A DNA stretch of 6,172 bases from Methanoregula sp. (GTDB lineage Archaea > Halobacteriota > Methanomicrobia > Methanomicrobiales > Methanospirillaceae), in the NCBI GenBank assembly GCA_028705545.1, contig JAQWDG010000112.1, forward strand, positions 1-6,172. The letters are read 5' to 3'. Below, one piece after another: positions 4,724 through 6,172 of this stretch (position 1 is the stretch's first letter; each line of letters starts with the position of its first letter). The position numbers and the translations under genes are program-made. The notes beneath the pieces were generated by a model. It saw only the letters and a program-made list of their open reading frames with translations. It ran no database searches and was not told where the DNA came from.

Positions 4724-5953
4724 TTACGTCCCGATGTTCCAGCTGCACTGGTATTTCTTCTGGGCTGCGGAGAGCTCGTCGATGGAGAGTCCGAGCGACG
4801 CAAGCTTGAGCCGGGCAACCTGCTCGTCGATCTCGTTTGGAACCTCATAGACGCCGCCCTTGAGTGACGGGCCCTTTTCCGCGATATACCGGGCGCAGAG
4901 TGCCTGGAGGGCGAAGCTTAAGTCCATGACCTCGATCGGGTGGCCCATGCCTTTCGGGGTAGCGAGGTTCACGAGGCGTCCCTCGGCGAGCACGTGGATC
5001 GGTTTTCCCTTCAGGAAGTAGGTGACAATGCCGTCGCGCTCGATCGTCGAGTCGGCGTGCTTGGCGAGCCATGCGATATCGATCTCGACATTGAAGTGGC
5101 CGGCGTTTGCGAGGATCGCCCCTGCCTTGAGCTTTGCAAAGTGGTTCTTGTTGATCACGCTGGTATCGCCGGTGGTCGTGACAAAGATGTCGCCGATCGC
5201 TGCGGCGTCTGCCATGGTCATGACATGGTAGCCGTCCATGTGGGCTTCGAGGGCCCGGCGCGGGTCGACTTCGGTGACCACGACTTTTGCCCCGAGGCCG
5301 TGGGCCTTCTTTGCAAGGCCGCGTCCGCAGTAGCCGTAGCCGGCAACCACGAAGTACTTGCCGCCGATGAGCGTGTTTGTCGTGATCATGATCGACGAGA
5401 GCGCACTCTCGCCGGTCCCGTGGACATTGTCGAAGAACCGTTTCATCGGGGTGTCGTTGACCGCGACAACCGGGAACTCGAGTTTCTTCTCGGCCGCCAT
5501 GGCCCGGAGCCGGTGGATGCCGGTGGTTGTCTCCTCGCACCCGCCGACAACGTTCTTTAGGAGCTCGCGTCTCTTGGTGTGCAGGTAATGGATCAGGTCC
5601 ATACCGTCGTCGATGGTAATGGACGGGGCCGCGTCGAGCACCTGCTCGATGGCCGCATAGTACTCCTCGACGCTGCACGCGCGTTTGGCATAGCAGTGCA
5701 CGTTCTTGACATGGTTTAAGGCCTCGGCCACATCGTCCTGCGTGGAGAGCGGGTTGCAGCCCGTGATGTAGACCTTTGCCCCGCCGGCGGCGAGCGTCTG
5801 GACGAGGTTTGCGGTCTTTGCCTCCACGTGGAGGGCCATGCCGATCGTCATGCCCTTGAACGGTTTGTCCTTCTCGAACTGTTTTTTAATTGAGGCAAGC
5901 ACCGGCATGTACTGTGCCGCCCAGTCGATCTTCAGCTTCCCGGAATTGCTCAT
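4724..5953 (-). CDS. ahcY: Adenosylhomocysteinase, archaeal short form (S-adenosyl- or S-inosylhomocysteine hydrolase)
   Basis: NAD-dependent cytoplasmic enzyme that splits the product of SAM-dependent methylation, S-adenosylhomocysteine, into homocysteine and adenosine. It relieves product inhibition of methyltransferases and feeds the SAM cycle. The 409 residues hold all the expected catalytic positions: H42, D116, E141 (GGCEETTTG, 137-145), K171 and D175 (in KRFFDN), H286 (NAGHFNVEID, 283-292) and H338 (GMGHP, 335-339). These match human H55, D131, E156, K186, D190, H301 and H353. The NAD-binding loop is GYGYCGRG (205-212), with E228 as the ribose-binding acidic residue. As in other archaeal homologues, the C-terminal KPDHYRY tail that contacts NAD across subunits in eukaryotic and many bacterial enzymes is missing; the protein ends in WNIGT. 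The ATG at 5953 has GGAG six bases upstream. A second in-frame ATG (5965) is poorly placed. The Methanocaldococcus jannaschii homologue has been reported to prefer S-inosylhomocysteine, so the true substrate here is open. Confidence 0.94.
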   Translation of the reverse strand: MSNSGKLKIDWAAQYMPVLASIKKQFEKDKPFKGMTIGMALHVEAKTANLVQTLAAGGAKVYITGCNPLSTQDDVAEALNHVKNVHCYAKRACSVEEYYAAIEQVLDAAPSITIDDGMDLIHYLHTKRRELLKNVVGGCEETTTGIHRLRAMAAEKKLEFPVVAVNDTPMKRFFDNVHGTGESALSSIMITTNTLIGGKYFVVAGYGYCGRGLAKKAHGLGAKVVVTEVDPRRALEAHMDGYHVMTMADAAAIGDIFVTTTGDTSVINKNHFAKLKAGAILANAGHFNVEIDIAWLAKHADSTIERDGIVTYFLKGKPIHVLAEGRLVNLATPKGMGHPIEVMDLSFALQALCARYIAEKGPSLKGGVYEVPNEIDEQVARLKLASLGLSIDELSAAQKKYQCSWNIGT

Positions 5954-5959
5954 AAAATA

Positions 5960-5963
5960 CTCC
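5960..5963 (-). promoter_or_regulatory. Shine-Dalgarno site that sets the ahcY start
   Basis: GGAG on the minus strand lies six bases before the ATG at 5953. It selects this ATG over the in-frame ATG at 5965 and over much longer upstream extensions of the frame, which would run into hisF. Confidence 0.7.
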
Positions 5964-5976
5964 ATAAATGCGGGGG

Positions 5977-5993
5977 CCCTGCGCCGGGCAGGG
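5977..5993. repeat. Perfect 6-bp inverted repeat in the ahcY leader region
   Basis: CCCTGC, five bases, then GCAGGG. With one mismatch the stem extends two base pairs further (GG at 5974-5975 with CC at 5995-5996). It lies 24-40 bases upstream of the ahcY ATG, so it would form a GC-rich hairpin in the ahcY leader or serve as an operator site. In a GC-rich genome a repeat this short can arise by chance. Confidence 0.4.
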
Positions 5994-6107
5994 ACCGCGT
6001 GGTTTCGTACCCATGTACTGGGGTGAGCATGGCACATAAGTGAATTGGTGAAACCGGCAGGGCAGATAGTTAGATAGATAGCCCTTGCAGGAGAAACCAA
6101 GAATGAA

Positions 6108-6172
6108 ATGGTGCTCACGCGGCGGATCATCCCCTGCCTTGATTTGAAAGACGGCAGGGTCGTGAAAGGGAC
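6108..6172 (+). CDS. hisF: Imidazole glycerol phosphate synthase cyclase subunit, N-terminal fragment
   Basis: Only the first 21 codons and two bases of a 22nd are in the window. They encode MVLTRRIIPCLDLKDGRVVK, then G, the hallmark first strand and loop of the HisF (beta/alpha)8 barrel. D12 corresponds to the catalytic aspartate D11 of Thermotoga maritima HisF. The enzyme joins with the HisH glutaminase to turn PRFAR and ammonia into imidazole glycerol phosphate and AICAR, linking histidine and purine synthesis. The start could also be the GTG at 6111, the second codon. Upstream AGGAG (6089-6093) is 14 bases from the ATG. An out-of-frame ATG at 6103 is better spaced but leads to no HisF-like sequence. 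Confidence 0.93.
   Translation, partial: MVLTRRIIPCLDLKDGRVVKG

Larger units (their letters stand above)
5954..6107. other. Divergent intergenic region between ahcY and hisF
   Basis: A 154-base gap that must carry promoters for both directions. It holds the ahcY Shine-Dalgarno site, the inverted repeat at 5977-5993, a weak minus-strand TATA-like stretch near 6033-6044 and a GATA-repeat stretch at 6063-6080. AGGAG at 6089-6093 lies 14 bases before the hisF ATG, a longer spacing than usual. No RNA gene or small reading frame is apparent. Confidence 0.5.

Noticed and set aside
4940..5560. Long open frame on the plus strand opposite ahcY
   Set aside because: Antisense shadow of a gene with all catalytic residues intact; no Shine-Dalgarno site or recognisable domain.
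4845..5678. Long open frame inside ahcY on the same strand
   Set aside because: It is a shifted frame of ahcY with arginine-, proline- and histidine-rich composition and no family signature.
6024..6118. Seven-base inverted match between GTGAGCA (6024-6030) and TGCTCAC (6112-6118)
   Set aside because: It is short, about 80 bases apart, and expected by chance in this composition.
5954..6130. N-terminal extension of the ahcY frame up to an ATG at 6130
   Set aside because: It overlaps the start of hisF, does not resemble adenosylhomocysteinase N-termini, and the ATG at 5953 has a well-spaced GGAG.

Overview
The window looks like chromosomal DNA of a methanogenic euryarchaeon, most likely of the order Methanomicrobiales (Methanoregula-like relatives). 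The reasons are a moderately GC-rich coding style, TATA-type promoters with either very short or Shine-Dalgarno-bearing leaders, an archaeal short-form S-adenosylhomocysteine hydrolase, a single-domain NifB of the methanogen type, and oligo-T terminators. The taxonomic call is an inference from protein style; no rRNA gene is present.

Layout, left to right. A membrane-anchored FKBP-type prolyl isomerase (minus, 8-610) is divergent from a six-helix membrane protein of unknown function (plus, 710-1792, TTG start). NifB, the radical SAM enzyme that builds the nitrogenase cofactor precursor, follows on the plus strand (1887-2780). It converges on a two-gene minus-strand unit: a conserved 109-residue protein (3351-3680), then a lipoprotein with an emfourin-like domain (2811-3332). 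An OGG1-type 8-oxoguanine DNA glycosylase lies on the plus strand (3821-4672) and converges on the adenosylhomocysteinase gene (minus, 4724-5953). The first 21 codons of hisF (plus, 6108 onward) run off the right end.

The genes do not form one pathway. This is a patchwork of short transcription units: housekeeping functions (SAM recycling, histidine synthesis, DNA repair, protein folding), an isolated nifB with no other nif gene in view, and three poorly characterised proteins. All reading frames appear intact. There is no sign of mobile elements, CRISPR arrays, tRNA or rRNA.

No clearly new multi-gene system is visible. The points most worth a second look are the emfourin-like lipoprotein, two extra cysteines beside the NifB cluster-binding region, the possible PC4-like fold of the 109-residue protein, an alanine replacing the opposite-base-reading arginine in the OGG1 homologue, and whether the hydrolase acts on S-inosylhomocysteine rather than S-adenosylhomocysteine.
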